A DNA stretch of 64,000 nucleotides from contig NZ_JAGMUL010000020.1 of NCBI RefSeq assembly GCF_019049285.1, forward strand, positions 81,718-145,717, read 5' to 3'. Shown piece by piece: positions 1 through 7,194 of this stretch. Both the position numbers and the translations under genes were made by a program. Source of the DNA: Streptomyces sp. AC550_RSS872 (GTDB lineage Bacteria; Actinomycetota; Actinomycetes; Streptomycetales; Streptomycetaceae). The notes under the pieces were generated by a model that made no database searches, was not told where the DNA came from, and saw only the letters and a program-made list of their open reading frames with translations. Each line of letters begins with the position of its first letter. The stretch's first letter is position 1.

Positions 1-25
1 GAGACCGCTGACGGGAGCTGGCTGG

Positions 26-301
26 TCACCTGTGATGAGTGGTACGGCTGCGGCTGCGGCGCGGTGGGAAGCGGCCGCGACCCCCGTCGCGGTGGTCCCG
101 CCGTTCGCCGGCGACAGGCGGCTCGGACCGGACAGGTCCCACCGGGGGCTGCGGCGTGCCCCGGCCGCGGCGGCCGGGCAGGGGGGAGCTGTACCGGTGC
201 ACGGCGATTCTGTCGGCGTGCTGGAGGTTGAGCCGGTGGATCACGTACGCCGCCGCTGCGATGAGGACCAGGAAGGCGGCGACTGTCAGGAAGGTGTTCA
301 T
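26..301 (-). CDS. small single-pass membrane protein, paralogue of the 6065-6289 gene
   Basis: A protein of about 91 aa with one N-terminal membrane segment (roughly residues 3-22), then the motif IHRLNLQHADRI..HRYSSPLPG and a basic, disordered tail. The ATG at 301 is preceded by GAGGTGG and is preferred to the in-frame GTG at 310. It starts 10 nt after the stop of a DUF5994 gene, so the two are probably one transcript. The protein encoded at 6065-6289 has the same IHRLN-x-Q...RYS-x-LPG core and also directly follows a DUF5994 gene, which argues that both are real and work with DUF5994. I know of no assigned function. Confidence 0.6.
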   Translation of the reverse strand: MNTFLTVAAFLVLIAAAAYVIHRLNLQHADRIAVHRYSSPLPGRRGRGTPQPPVGPVRSEPPVAGERRDHRDGGRGRFPPRRSRSRTTHHR

Positions 302-311
302 GGCGGCCACC

Positions 312-908
312 TCACATACCGATGATCAGTCGGCTGGCCCGGTCGGGCGGACCGGTCTGTCGGGGAACGGCTGCGGACACCGCGGAGGCGCCGCCCTCGT
401 ACTCCCATGCCTCGTCCGGGTCCAGTGGCTGGTCGGTCGCGGAGACGCCGTGCCGGGCATGGTCCGCGGCGATGAGCGCGCTCGCGGTCAGTGGCGGGCC
501 GTCGCAGTCGGACGCGGCAGCCATCAGCCGGGCTGCCGACTCCGCCCCGGTCTCGGGCGGGATGACCAGGAGATCCCAGCGGCCGGTGCCGTAGGAGAGC
601 AGCAGCAGCTTGTGGGGGTCGATCTGCGGGGTGAACCAGCCGACCTTGACGATGTGGCCTTCCACGGGAACCTTGCGGGGGATGACCGGCCAGTGCCTCG
701 GGTTTACGGCGATGCGGGTGATGCGGCCCCACAAGGGGTCCAACACGTCGGTGAGCGCCGGAAGTTCGCTCAGTAGATTCCGGGATCGGGGCCACCAGGC
801 GCCGTCCAGGAGTCCACGGGAAGTGCCGTCGGTCTTCAGCGCGAGACGCGCGGACGGGGCTGCGACGGGCTCGGGGGGCGGCAGGGGTGGAAGCAAGGTC
901 GCCGACAT
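312..908 (-). CDS. DUF5994 family protein (copy A)
   Basis: A soluble protein of about 198 aa. The family core is clear: LDGAWWPRS, then WGRITRIAVNPRHWP, then a hydrophobic strand LLLLSYGTGRWDLLVIPPET and a helix with RLMAAAS. The C-terminus (EAWEYEGG...) is specific to this copy. The ATG at 908 gives MSATLLPP, matching the MSATT start of copy C at 3946; longer in-frame starts lie in the conserved upstream element. Three more DUF5994 genes lie within 6 kb. The family is actinobacterial with no known biochemical role. Next to CsbD and Asp23 homologues, a stress-related role is an inference. Confidence 0.85.
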   Translation of the reverse strand: MSATLLPPLPPPEPVAAPSARLALKTDGTSRGLLDGAWWPRSRNLLSELPALTDVLDPLWGRITRIAVNPRHWPVIPRKVPVEGHIVKVGWFTPQIDPHKLLLLSYGTGRWDLLVIPPETGAESAARLMAAASDCDGPPLTASALIAADHARHGVSATDQPLDPDEAWEYEGGASAVSAAVPRQTGPPDRASRLIIGM

Positions 909-961
909 GATGCGGACCCGTCTCCGGGCCGCCTCTGCGGCGGCCCGGGTTTCATCTTTCG

Positions 962-1025
962 CCGAGAACGACCCGGCGTGGAAGCCGGTGTGCGGAATGC
1001 CCTCGGTACTGTCCACACTACTCCG
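962..1025. promoter_or_regulatory. conserved upstream element of DUF5994 copy A
   Basis: About 63 bp that align over their full length, with many identities, to 4012-4075 upstream of DUF5994 copy C. The shared core includes AGCCGGTGTGCG and a CTACTCC end. The spacing to the start codons is similar, about 55-65 bp. This is either duplicated promoter DNA or a shared control element; I do not recognise a sigma-factor consensus in it. Confidence 0.45.
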
Positions 1026-1055
1026 CGCAACGCCGCAGCGGGGAGCAGTGGCCGC

Positions 1056-1319
1056 CTAGATGTGGAGCAGCCGCTGGGTGACCTCCCGGTACTGCCTCAG
1101 CGCGTGCCGGAGTTCCTCGGACTGCGTCCCGGGATCCCGGTCCTGCCAGCCGGCTCGCACGACACGCCGCCGTTCCGCGAGGGCGTTCACGAGCTGGGCG
1201 GTGGCTTCGTCGTAGCCGCTCTCGGCCTCTTCCAGCGCCTCGAGCGGGGTGCCGGCGAAGGTGTTGAGGGCGTGCCGGAGGCGCTGGACGATCTTGTCCT
1301 GTTCGTCAGACGGGAGCAG
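1056..1319 (-). pseudogene. conserved-looking small coding region without a normal start codon
   Basis: The minus strand reads LLPSDEQDKIVQRLRHALN..., continuing through ALAERRRVVRAGWQ and EELRHALRQYREVTQRLLHI to a TAG. Composition is helical, charged and protein-like, and resembles small conserved Streptomyces proteins as I remember them. Following the frame upstream to its first stop, inside csbD, I find no ATG, GTG or TTG. The only candidate is CTG at 1319 with GGAG just before it. It is therefore a rare CTG start, a 5'-damaged gene, or a frameshift or sequence error relative to the preceding csbD frame. Confidence 0.4.
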
Positions 1320-1398
1320 CGGCTCCGGCCCGGGCCGCGGCGCCCGGCCGGCTCCGGAGTTCGGCCCGCGGGCTGCTGGGCGCGCGTCTGGTCGTACG

Positions 1399-1590
1399 TC
1401 AGCGGGGACCGCTTCCGTTCCGCCTGAAGGCGTCCTTGGCCTTCTCGGCGGCCTGTTTCAGGTTTCCGGAGACCCGGTCGGCCCTGCCCCGGCGTTGCAG
1501 TCGCCTGTTGTGGGTGACCCGGCCGAGCTCTTCGGTGATCCTGCCCTTCATCGTCTGCGCCTGGTTCCTGATGGTCCGTGAAACGGTCAT
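1399..1590 (-). CDS. CsbD family stress protein
   Basis: A small, highly charged protein of 63 aa that matches CsbD-like proteins: an early NQAQTMKGRITEELGRVTHN segment, a short loop, then GRADRVSGNLKQAAEKAKDAF. CsbD-like proteins are usually 55-75 aa, so it is full length. In Bacillus they belong to the SigB general stress regulon; their molecular role is unknown. The ATG at 1590 begins MTVSRT. The start-less region at 1056-1319 lies downstream on the same strand. Confidence 0.8.
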   Translation of the reverse strand: MTVSRTIRNQAQTMKGRITEELGRVTHNRRLQRRGRADRVSGNLKQAAEKAKDAFRRNGSGPR

Positions 1591-1904
1591 GGCCGACCTC
1601 GCTGTTGACCGGTGGATGGTTCTCGCGGGGGCTGGACGAGGCGGGAAGGCGGAATGCTTCGCCGTGTCTTCCGGAGTGGCATGGCCTTGCACCATGCTGC
1701 CAGTCAACGTCCGGCAATGGTCCGTGTCAACGCGGCGGCCACGCGATCCGGCCCGCCTCGTCTCGGAGCGTGCGGGAGTACTGTGGAGGAAGCGAGGGCT
1801 CTTCGTATGCCGGTGTCCGAACCGGCCCCGTCCTCGCGACTCCCATCTCATGGGCAGCCCTTGACCCCGGCCGCGCCATCCGCATCCAGGCCGAGGAGTC
1901 ACGT

Positions 1905-2906
1905 ATGCCACTCAGTCCGACCACGTCCACGACGGTCACACCCTCGCACCGCGCCCCGCCGCCCCAGGGTTACGACGGGACGTCCCCCTTCCCGCCGGAC
2001 GGCCCGGCGCCCGCGCGCGACGGCGGTGAGCGTCTGTACGTCACGGTGACGGCGGTGATCGTCGTCCTGCCGTTCGTGGCGATCGGTCTCGCCGGCTGGC
2101 TGCTGTGGGGGAGCCTCATCCATCCCGCCGACATCGTGCTCGCCCTCGTCCTGTACACGATCACGGGTCTCGGCGTCACGGTCGGCTTCCACCGTGGCCT
2201 CACCCACGGCGGCTACCGGGCCGTCCGTCCCGTGCGGATCGCGCTCGCGGTCGCCGGTTCGATGAGTTTCCAGGGTGACGTCATCGGCTGGGTCGCCACC
2301 CACCGCCGCCATCACGCCTTCACCGACCGGCCGGGTGATCCGCACTCCCCGTACCGCTACGGCACGCACCTGCGCGGTCAGTTGCGCGGACTGCTGCACG
2401 CACACGTCGGCTGGCTGTTCCGCAACGACCGCACGCCCGCCGACCGGTACGCACCCGACCTGCTGGCCGACCGCGACATCCGTGCCGTCTCCCGCGCCTT
2501 CCCCCTGCTGTGCGTCCTCACCCTCGCCCTGCCGTTCGCGGTGGGCTGGGCCATCGGGGGTACATGGCTGCACGGCGTAACCGCCCTGCTGTGGGCGGGA
2601 CTTGTCCGCATAGCGCTGCTCCACCACGTCACCTGGAGCGTCAACTCCCTGTGCCACCTGATCGGTGAGCGCCCGTTCCGCACCCGGCGCCACGACCGGG
2701 CCACCAACCTGTGGCCGCTGGCCCTGCTGTCGTTCGGCGAGAGCTGGCACAACCTCCACCACGCCGACCCCACCAGCGCCCGCCACGGCGTCGACCGCGG
2801 CCAGCTCGACCCCTCCGCCGCCGTGATCCGCCTCCTCGAACGCCTTGGCTGGGTGTACGACGTGCGCTGGCCCACTCCGGACCGCGTGGCCGCCCGCCGA
2901 GCCTGA
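1905..2906 (+). CDS. membrane acyl-CoA / fatty-acid desaturase
   Basis: A 333-aa integral membrane desaturase of the stearoyl-CoA delta-9 type, an O2-dependent di-iron enzyme that introduces a cis double bond. All three histidine boxes are present: HRGLTH (residues 96-101), HRRHH (133-137) and HNLHH near residue 275. Hydrophobic pairs flank the first two boxes (about 46-70, 74-95, 113-128) and more lie before the third. The ATG at 1905 has GAGGAG at 1892-1897; longer in-frame starts read into non-protein-like DNA. The N-terminal 40 residues are Pro/Ser rich. Membrane-fluidity adjustment would fit the stress-gene surroundings. It is about 50 bp ahead of a same-strand DUF5994 gene. Confidence 0.9.
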   Translation: MPLSPTTSTTVTPSHRAPPPQGYDGTSPFPPDGPAPARDGGERLYVTVTAVIVVLPFVAIGLAGWLLWGSLIHPADIVLALVLYTITGLGVTVGFHRGLTHGGYRAVRPVRIALAVAGSMSFQGDVIGWVATHRRHHAFTDRPGDPHSPYRYGTHLRGQLRGLLHAHVGWLFRNDRTPADRYAPDLLADRDIRAVSRAFPLLCVLTLALPFAVGWAIGGTWLHGVTALLWAGLVRIALLHHVTWSVNSLCHLIGERPFRTRRHDRATNLWPLALLSFGESWHNLHHADPTSARHGVDRGQLDPSAAVIRLLERLGWVYDVRWPTPDRVAARRA

Positions 2907-2954
2907 CACCGGTCACTCACCTCCTCCGCCGCACGGCAGTCGACAGGAGCTTTC

Positions 2955-3353
2955 ATGACCACCGCGCTGCAACCCCCTCCTCCGTCCCAACCCCTTCTCC
3001 GCCTGCGCCTGGCTCCCCACGGGGGCATGCCCCGGCCCATCGACGGAGCGTGGTGGCCCCGTTCGCACGACCTGCTCGCCGAACTCCCCCGGCTGCTCGC
3101 CGGGTTGCCGCGCGCGTGGGGCCACATCACCAGCGTCACCGTCAACGGGGCGGCGTGGTCCGCGGTGCCCGGCCGGATGCTCGTCTTCAACCAGGTCGTA
3201 CGACTGCGCAGGACCGTGGCGGCATCCGCCCCGCACACCATCGTCCTGCTCGCCCCCGGCCGGGGGCGTTGGGACCTGCTGGTCGTGCCTCCGGATACGG
3301 CCGAGGAGGCCGCGGAACCGCTCATGGCGGCCGCGGCAAGTGGTCACGTCTGA
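2955..3353 (+). CDS. DUF5994 family protein (copy B, short form)
   Basis: A 132-aa minimal version of the family: RPIDGAWWPRSHDLLAELPRL, then WGHITSVTVNGAAWS, then IVLLAPGRGRWDLLVVPPDT and EPLMAAAA at the very end. It lacks the C-terminal extension of copies A, C and D and is the only copy on the plus strand. An SD-like AGGAGC precedes the ATG. It lies about 50 bp after the desaturase gene and converges with copy C, so it may be co-transcribed with the desaturase. Confidence 0.85.
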   Translation: MTTALQPPPPSQPLLRLRLAPHGGMPRPIDGAWWPRSHDLLAELPRLLAGLPRAWGHITSVTVNGAAWSAVPGRMLVFNQVVRLRRTVAASAPHTIVLLAPGRGRWDLLVVPPDTAEEAAEPLMAAAASGHV

Positions 3354-3421
3354 TCCGGCCTGCCACGGACTGCCCGGCGAATGATCAGGGCACCGACGGC
3401 CGGGGTCGGCGACGACGACGG

Positions 3422-3946
3422 TCACATCCGCGCCACCAGTCGGCCGGGCGGGCCGGTGGCGGCCTCGTACGACGAGGAGGTTTCGCCGGCCTGTTCCGCC
3501 GTCAGGAGGGCGGTCGCGGTCGTCGGCGGGCCGGTGTTCGCGCTCGCGGCGGCCATCAGCCGGGCGGCGGAGGGGGCGCTGGTCTCCGGGGGTATCACGA
3601 GGAGGGCCCAGCGGCCCGCCGTATAGGACAGCAGCAGGATATTGTGCGGATCCTGCCCTGACGGGAACCAACCGGCCCTCACCGCATGGCCGTTGACGAG
3701 GATCTTGCGAGGGCGGATCGGCCAGTGACGTGGGTTGACGGCGATATGAGTGATCCGTCCCCACAGCGGATCCAGTACGTCCGCCAGAGCGGAGAGTTCG
3801 TGTGCCAGGTCACGTGAACGGGGCCACCAGGCGCCGTCCAGTTCGGCGTGCCCTGGCGAAGGACTCACGGGTTTCAGCGCGAGGCGCGCGGTCGGGGCCC
3901 TGAATGGAACGGCCCGTAGCGGGGGATGAGAGGTGGTCGCGGACAT
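3422..3946 (-). CDS. DUF5994 family protein (copy C)
   Basis: A protein of 174 aa, closest by eye to copy A: MSATT N-terminus, ELDGAWWPRSRDLAHELSALADVLDPLWGR, HIAVNPRHWP, NILLLSYTAGRWALLVIPPET and RLMAAASANTGPP. The start at 3946 matches the copy A start. Unlike copies A and D it has no small membrane gene after it; the space downstream is taken by the convergent copy B. Its upstream region shares the 63-bp element seen ahead of copy A. Confidence 0.85.
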   Translation of the reverse strand: MSATTSHPPLRAVPFRAPTARLALKPVSPSPGHAELDGAWWPRSRDLAHELSALADVLDPLWGRITHIAVNPRHWPIRPRKILVNGHAVRAGWFPSGQDPHNILLLSYTAGRWALLVIPPETSAPSAARLMAAASANTGPPTTATALLTAEQAGETSSSYEAATGPPGRLVARM

Positions 3947-4011
3947 CGCGCGAACCCGTCTCCGGACCTCTGCACCTCTGCGCGAGGGCAGCCGTCCGGT
4001 GTCGTTGCTCA

Positions 4012-4075
4012 CCGGGAACGAAACCGGCATCGGAGCCGGTGTGCGAAGTGCTCCCGATGAGTTCACGCTACTCCC
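4012..4075. promoter_or_regulatory. conserved upstream element of DUF5994 copy C
   Basis: Partner of the element at 962-1025 (see there). The two align without large gaps and both begin about 55-65 bp upstream of the DUF5994 start. The DNA between element and gene differs more between the two copies, so the element is better conserved than its flank. Confidence 0.45.
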
Positions 4076-4150
4076 CGAAGAGGCCGAACGGACCGCTCCT
4101 GGACGTCGGCTCACTTCCGTCGGCGGTCGTTCTCCGAGGAGCGGCTGGTC

Positions 4151-4342
4151 TCACCGCCTACGGTTGCCGTGCTCACGGCCTTGGAAGAGGTCGCCGAGTT
4201 CCCCGTCACCGTCGGCGAACCGTCCGGCGACGAACCCGATGGCATCCCGTGCTGCCACCAGCAAGGACGCGCCGAAGCCGGCGAAGTGTCCGGCAGAGCC
4301 CAGAGCCATCCTGGTGAACAGGCCAACCGCGGCCATACCCAT
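4151..4342 (-). CDS. small hydrophobic protein next to Asp23
   Basis: A 63-aa protein, MGMAAVGLFTRMALGSAGHF..., with a moderately hydrophobic first half and an acidic then basic tail. An AAGGAG ribosome site sits 7 nt before the ATG at 4342. It lies 36 nt downstream of the Asp23/Gls24 gene on the same strand, so it is probably its operon partner. I do not recognise the family. Confidence 0.55.
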   Translation of the reverse strand: MGMAAVGLFTRMALGSAGHFAGFGASLLVAARDAIGFVAGRFADGDGELGDLFQGREHGNRRR

Positions 4343-4378
4343 CGCGCGCTCCTTGCTCGCCCCCGCTCCGGCAAGCGA

Positions 4379-4867
4379 TTACTCGAGCCGCCGCTCTGGT
4401 TGTTCCTCCTCCTCGTCGAACACATGCACATCGCCGACCGCGATATTGACCTCGACCACTTCCAGACCGGTCATCCGCTCGATGGCAGCGATCACGTTCT
4501 CTCTGACGTCGCCCGCGACCTCGATGATGGAGACGCCGTACTCGACGACGATCTCCAGGTCGACCGCGGTCTGTACCTCGCCGACCTCGACCTTCACCCC
4601 GCTGGTGACGGACTTCCCGCCGGCACCGGGCATACGTTCACGCATCGCCCCCACGCCACGGGCGAACCCACCGCCCATCGAATGGACGCCCGGCACATCG
4701 CGGGCCGCCATCCCGGCGATCTTCGCCACCACACCGTCGGCGATAGTCGTATGGCCGCGCGACCCCGGATCGCTTCCGTGCGGCACCCCCGCACTCTTCC
4801 CGCCGCGCTCGCCCAATGACCCCGCGCGAGGAGTCTCGGGCTGGTTCGGCAGTCCGGTATCCGTCAT
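4379..4867 (-). CDS. Asp23/Gls24 family envelope stress protein
   Basis: A 162-aa protein. After a polar N-terminal extension of about 38 residues the Asp23 domain is clear: TTIADGVVAKIAGMAARDVPGVHSMGG, then VKVEVGEVQTAVDLEIVVEYGVSIIEVAGDVRENVIAAIERMTGLEVVEVNIAVGDVHV, then an acidic tail. Family members are small alkaline-shock proteins, some tethered near the membrane through a partner. The small hydrophobic protein downstream (4151-4342) could be such a partner, which is inference. With CsbD and DUF5994 it forms a stress-type gene group. Confidence 0.88.
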   Translation of the reverse strand: MTDTGLPNQPETPRAGSLGERGGKSAGVPHGSDPGSRGHTTIADGVVAKIAGMAARDVPGVHSMGGGFARGVGAMRERMPGAGGKSVTSGVKVEVGEVQTAVDLEIVVEYGVSIIEVAGDVRENVIAAIERMTGLEVVEVNIAVGDVHVFDEEEEQPERRLE

Positions 4868-5345
4868 CTTCGGTCACCACTTTCCGACGCAACAGGCGGC
4901 CTGTCGTGCCCCTTCCCTTTCACGCTAACGGCGAGTGCCCCGACCTCGCTCAGGCAAATGGCATGTGAGCGATGTCGGGCATTGCGCCAGGAGGCAGCGG
5001 TGGTGACCCGCGCAGAAGGGCAGGTCGGCCAGCCGGTCGGACCGCCCTACCGGACGCGGGACCTGCGGCTGCGCCCGTCCGCGATCCGAGGAGGACAAGA
5101 TCGGAGATGAGCACCATCACCCCGATGATCAGCAGGTGGAGCGTGTCCCTGCCGAGTGCCCCGACGACGCCGGTGACGCAACGGCCCCGGTGTATACACA
5201 CCGGGGCCGCCCTTCCGGGTCATTGCACGTGAGAGTGCGCCGACCCACTCACCAGGGTAGGTCCGGGACACCATTTCAGTCATATGGGAGGACATGGCCG
5301 TCATGCGGCCGGCCGGAGCCCTGAGGGCGGCCTGGGCCGTGTCAG
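4868..5345. other. 478-bp intergenic region, no convincing gene
   Basis: It holds one strong hairpin (5183-5208) and a weak minus-strand ORF (4950-5201) whose only protein-like part is LHLLIIGVMVLISDLVLL, a possible 18-residue membrane helix. The hairpin overlaps the start of that ORF and I see no ribosome site, so I do not call it a gene. Confidence 0.5.
5183..5208. terminator. 11-bp perfect hairpin
   Basis: GGCCCCGGTGT and ACACCGGGGCC are perfectly complementary and separated by ATAC. There is no U-tract, as is common for Streptomyces terminators. It would end transcripts coming from the gene at 5346-5615, or insulate the Asp23 promoter. Confidence 0.5.
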
Positions 5346-5615
5346 TCACTGTCCTTTGTCCTCGGACTCCATGAGCTGGATTCCCTTGTGCGTCAGTGTG
5401 ACCATCGAGGGGGTGTTTCCTCGCGCCCAGTCGACCTGGATCAGTCCCTCGGCCGCCAGGTATGTGCAGGCGGCGGCCAGGTCCTCCTCGGGAATGGCGA
5501 CGTCCTCGCGCAACTGCGCCCCGGTGAGGCCGAGGAGGCGATTGCCTTCGATGGCCTCGTACAGGCTTTTCATGATCGCCTCGCGGTAGTGCCGCCGCTG
5601 GTGCAGTGTCGCCAT
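5346..5615 (-). CDS. small winged-helix-like protein
   Basis: An 89-aa protein, MATLHQRRHYREAIMKSLYEAIEGNRLLGLTG, then LREDVAIPEEDLAAACTYLAAEGLIQVDWARGNTPSMVTLTHKGIQLME. The helix-helix-turn-helix-wing layout, with an LT-HKG end, looks like the DNA-binding part of PadR/MarR-type winged-helix proteins without a second domain. It could be a small regulator or an adaptor. The ATG at 5615 follows a GAGGCAGG stretch; longer reading uses unlikely codons. It follows another small gene on the same strand. Confidence 0.65.
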   Translation of the reverse strand: MATLHQRRHYREAIMKSLYEAIEGNRLLGLTGAQLREDVAIPEEDLAAACTYLAAEGLIQVDWARGNTPSMVTLTHKGIQLMESEDKGQ

Positions 5616-5698
5616 GGTCGCCTGCCTCTCGTGCCGGCACCGACGAAAACCCGTAGGTCTGGGGCGGTATCCACCTTCCCCCGCTGAGGGGCATCTCC

Positions 5699-5959
5699 TC
5701 AGATTTCGTCCGGCTGTGTGTGATCGTCTGGGGAGGACTGGCTGGTCAGCAGCCAGGAGCGCACCGGCTCCGCCATGCGGGTCGTGTCCACGGTGAGGTG
5801 GAGGCGTGTTCCGCCGTCGGCGCCTGCGGGGTAGCTGCGCGCTTCGGTGGCGGCGAAACAACGGCGGAGAATCTCCGCGACATGGCGAGCCGCCTCCGGG
5901 TCCGCGGCGACGATACGAACCTCCGCGTGCCCGGCCGACGGCAGTTCCGGTGCCTTCAT
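5699..5959 (-). CDS. small protein of unknown function
   Basis: An 86-aa protein from the ATG at 5959, which has an AAGGGG ribosome site. It reads MKAPELPSAGHAEVRIVAADPEAARHVAEILRRCF, with a likely beta-alpha-beta fold, then TRLHLTVDTTRMAEPVRSWL. The pattern recalls small conserved actinobacterial proteins in stress islands, but I cannot name a family. It lies about 80 bp upstream of the gene at 5346-5615 and could be co-transcribed with it. Confidence 0.6.
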   Translation of the reverse strand: MKAPELPSAGHAEVRIVAADPEAARHVAEILRRCFAATEARSYPAGADGGTRLHLTVDTTRMAEPVRSWLLTSQSSPDDHTQPDEI

Positions 5960-6064
5960 GGTGACCCCTTGCTCATTCAGGACGGCGTGCATCAGGGGCG
6001 GAGTGTCGGTGGGCGCGACGGCCGTCGCCCCATACCCGCCCGCGGCTGGAAGCGGTCTGCGTCA

Positions 6065-6289
6065 TCAGCGGCTCCCGTCTCGACGCTCACGGCGGGTGGC
6101 ATCGGCAGGAGAACCCTTCGGCGCGGTCGCACGTGGGCTCTTTCGGTTCCGCCGACCGATTCCCGGAAGGGCGTCGCTGTAGCGGAAGGCCCCGATCCTC
6201 TCGTCTTGCTGCGCATTGAGCCGGTGGATCAGGAACATTCCCACGATGATGACCAAGATGATCACGGCGATGGTGACGGCTATCTCCAC
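6065..6289 (-). CDS. small single-pass membrane protein, paralogue of the 26-301 gene
   Basis: A 74-aa protein with an N-terminal membrane helix (residues 3-20: IAVTIAVIILVIIVGMFL), then IHRLNAQQDERIGAFRYSDALPG and a basic tail. The motif after the helix is shared with the protein at 26-301. It starts 4 nt after the stop of DUF5994 copy D, again making a DUF5994-membrane protein pair. The repeated arrangement supports a functional link. Confidence 0.7.
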   Translation of the reverse strand: MEIAVTIAVIILVIIVGMFLIHRLNAQQDERIGAFRYSDALPGIGRRNRKSPRATAPKGSPADATRRERRDGSR

Positions 6290-6293
6290 ATCC

Positions 6294-6854
6294 TCACCTC
6301 CCCAGGGCGGAACTCAAGATCCCGATCGAGGCTCCCGCCGCCCAAGCGGCTCCGCCGTCGGTCTCCCAATCCTCTTCCCGGCTCCGAGCCTCCGCCGCGT
6401 CGTGGCTCATGGCCTCGTCGGCCATCAGACGGCTGGCCGTGCGGATACCTCCCGGAACGGTTGCTGCTGCCATCAGCCGGCCGGCGGCGGCGGGCTCCGT
6501 CTCCGGAGGGATCACCAGCAGGTCCAGGCGGCCCACCGTGTAGGAGAGGAGGATCACTTTCCTCGGGTCCTGCTCGTCGGCGAACCAGCCGACATGCACC
6601 GTGTGCCCCGCGACGGGGACCCTACGCGCGATGACGGGCCAGTGGGCCGGGTTCACGGTGACGTGGGTGATCCGGCCCCAGCACGCGTCCAGCGCGTCCG
6701 TCAGAGTGGGGATCTCCCGGAGGAGATCACGGGAGCGGGGCCACCAGGCACCGTCCAGGAGACCTGGACCCGAGCCGGTCGGGGCCAGGGACAGCCGGGC
6801 CGACGCCGAAGGCAGGCGCTCTTTGATGATCGTAGGTTCGATGGTCGCGGTCAT
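6294..6854 (-). CDS. DUF5994 family protein (copy D)
   Basis: A 186-aa protein with GLLDGAWWPRSRDLLREIPTLTDALDACWGRITHVTVNPAHWP, KVILLSYTVGRLDLLVIPPETEP and GRLMAAATVPGG. The Trp of the usual GRWDLL motif is Leu here. The ATG at 6854 sits in a leader like that of copies A and C (GGTCCGTGTC before ATG), but DNA further upstream is replaced by an IS3-type transposase tail, so its native promoter region appears to be lost. Confidence 0.85.
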   Translation of the reverse strand: MTATIEPTIIKERLPSASARLSLAPTGSGPGLLDGAWWPRSRDLLREIPTLTDALDACWGRITHVTVNPAHWPVIARRVPVAGHTVHVGWFADEQDPRKVILLSYTVGRLDLLVIPPETEPAAAGRLMAAATVPGGIRTASRLMADEAMSHDAAEARSREEDWETDGGAAWAAGASIGILSSALGR

Positions 6855-6891
6855 GACACGGACCTGTCCCCGAGCCTCCTGCTGGAGGCCG

Positions 6892-7080
6892 GTCTTCGCA
6901 CTGCTGCAGAAGAACGTCCTTGACCGCCGCACCTGGGTCACCCGGCAGGAACTGCGGATCGCGATCGTGACCTGGATCGAACGCACCTACCACCGCTTGC
7001 GGCGCCAGAGGCGCCTGGCCCGTTTGCCCCCCATCGAGTACGAGACCATCATGGCCCCACCCGCAGCCCTGGCTGCATAA
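6892..7080 (+). pseudogene. C-terminal remnant of an IS3-type transposase
   Basis: About 62 codons ending at TAA: a FALLQKNVLDRR segment, TWVTRQELRIAIVTWIERTYHRLRRQ, then LARLPPIEYETIM. This is the end of the DDE integrase domain of IS3-family OrfB proteins (the region holding the final Glu lies further upstream and is missing). No other transposase part is visible; the frame runs straight into the leader of DUF5994 copy D, so the element was cut by a deletion or recombination. The 40 bp after the stop may include the old element end. Confidence 0.75.
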
Positions 7081-7194
7081 ACCCTGCTGTCACCCGATCA
7101 TGCAGCAGTCCCTCCTCAGAGGCCCGGACCTGTGTCGTCATGTGTTCTGCTTGCACGCTCGCGGCCTAACAGATGGGGTCTCGCCTGGCTGTGT

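Noticed and set aside
4950..5201. 83-aa minus-strand ORF with a hydrophobic LHLLIIGVMVLISDLVLL stretch
   Set aside because: No ribosome site, overlap with a strong hairpin, and poor sequence outside the hydrophobic stretch.
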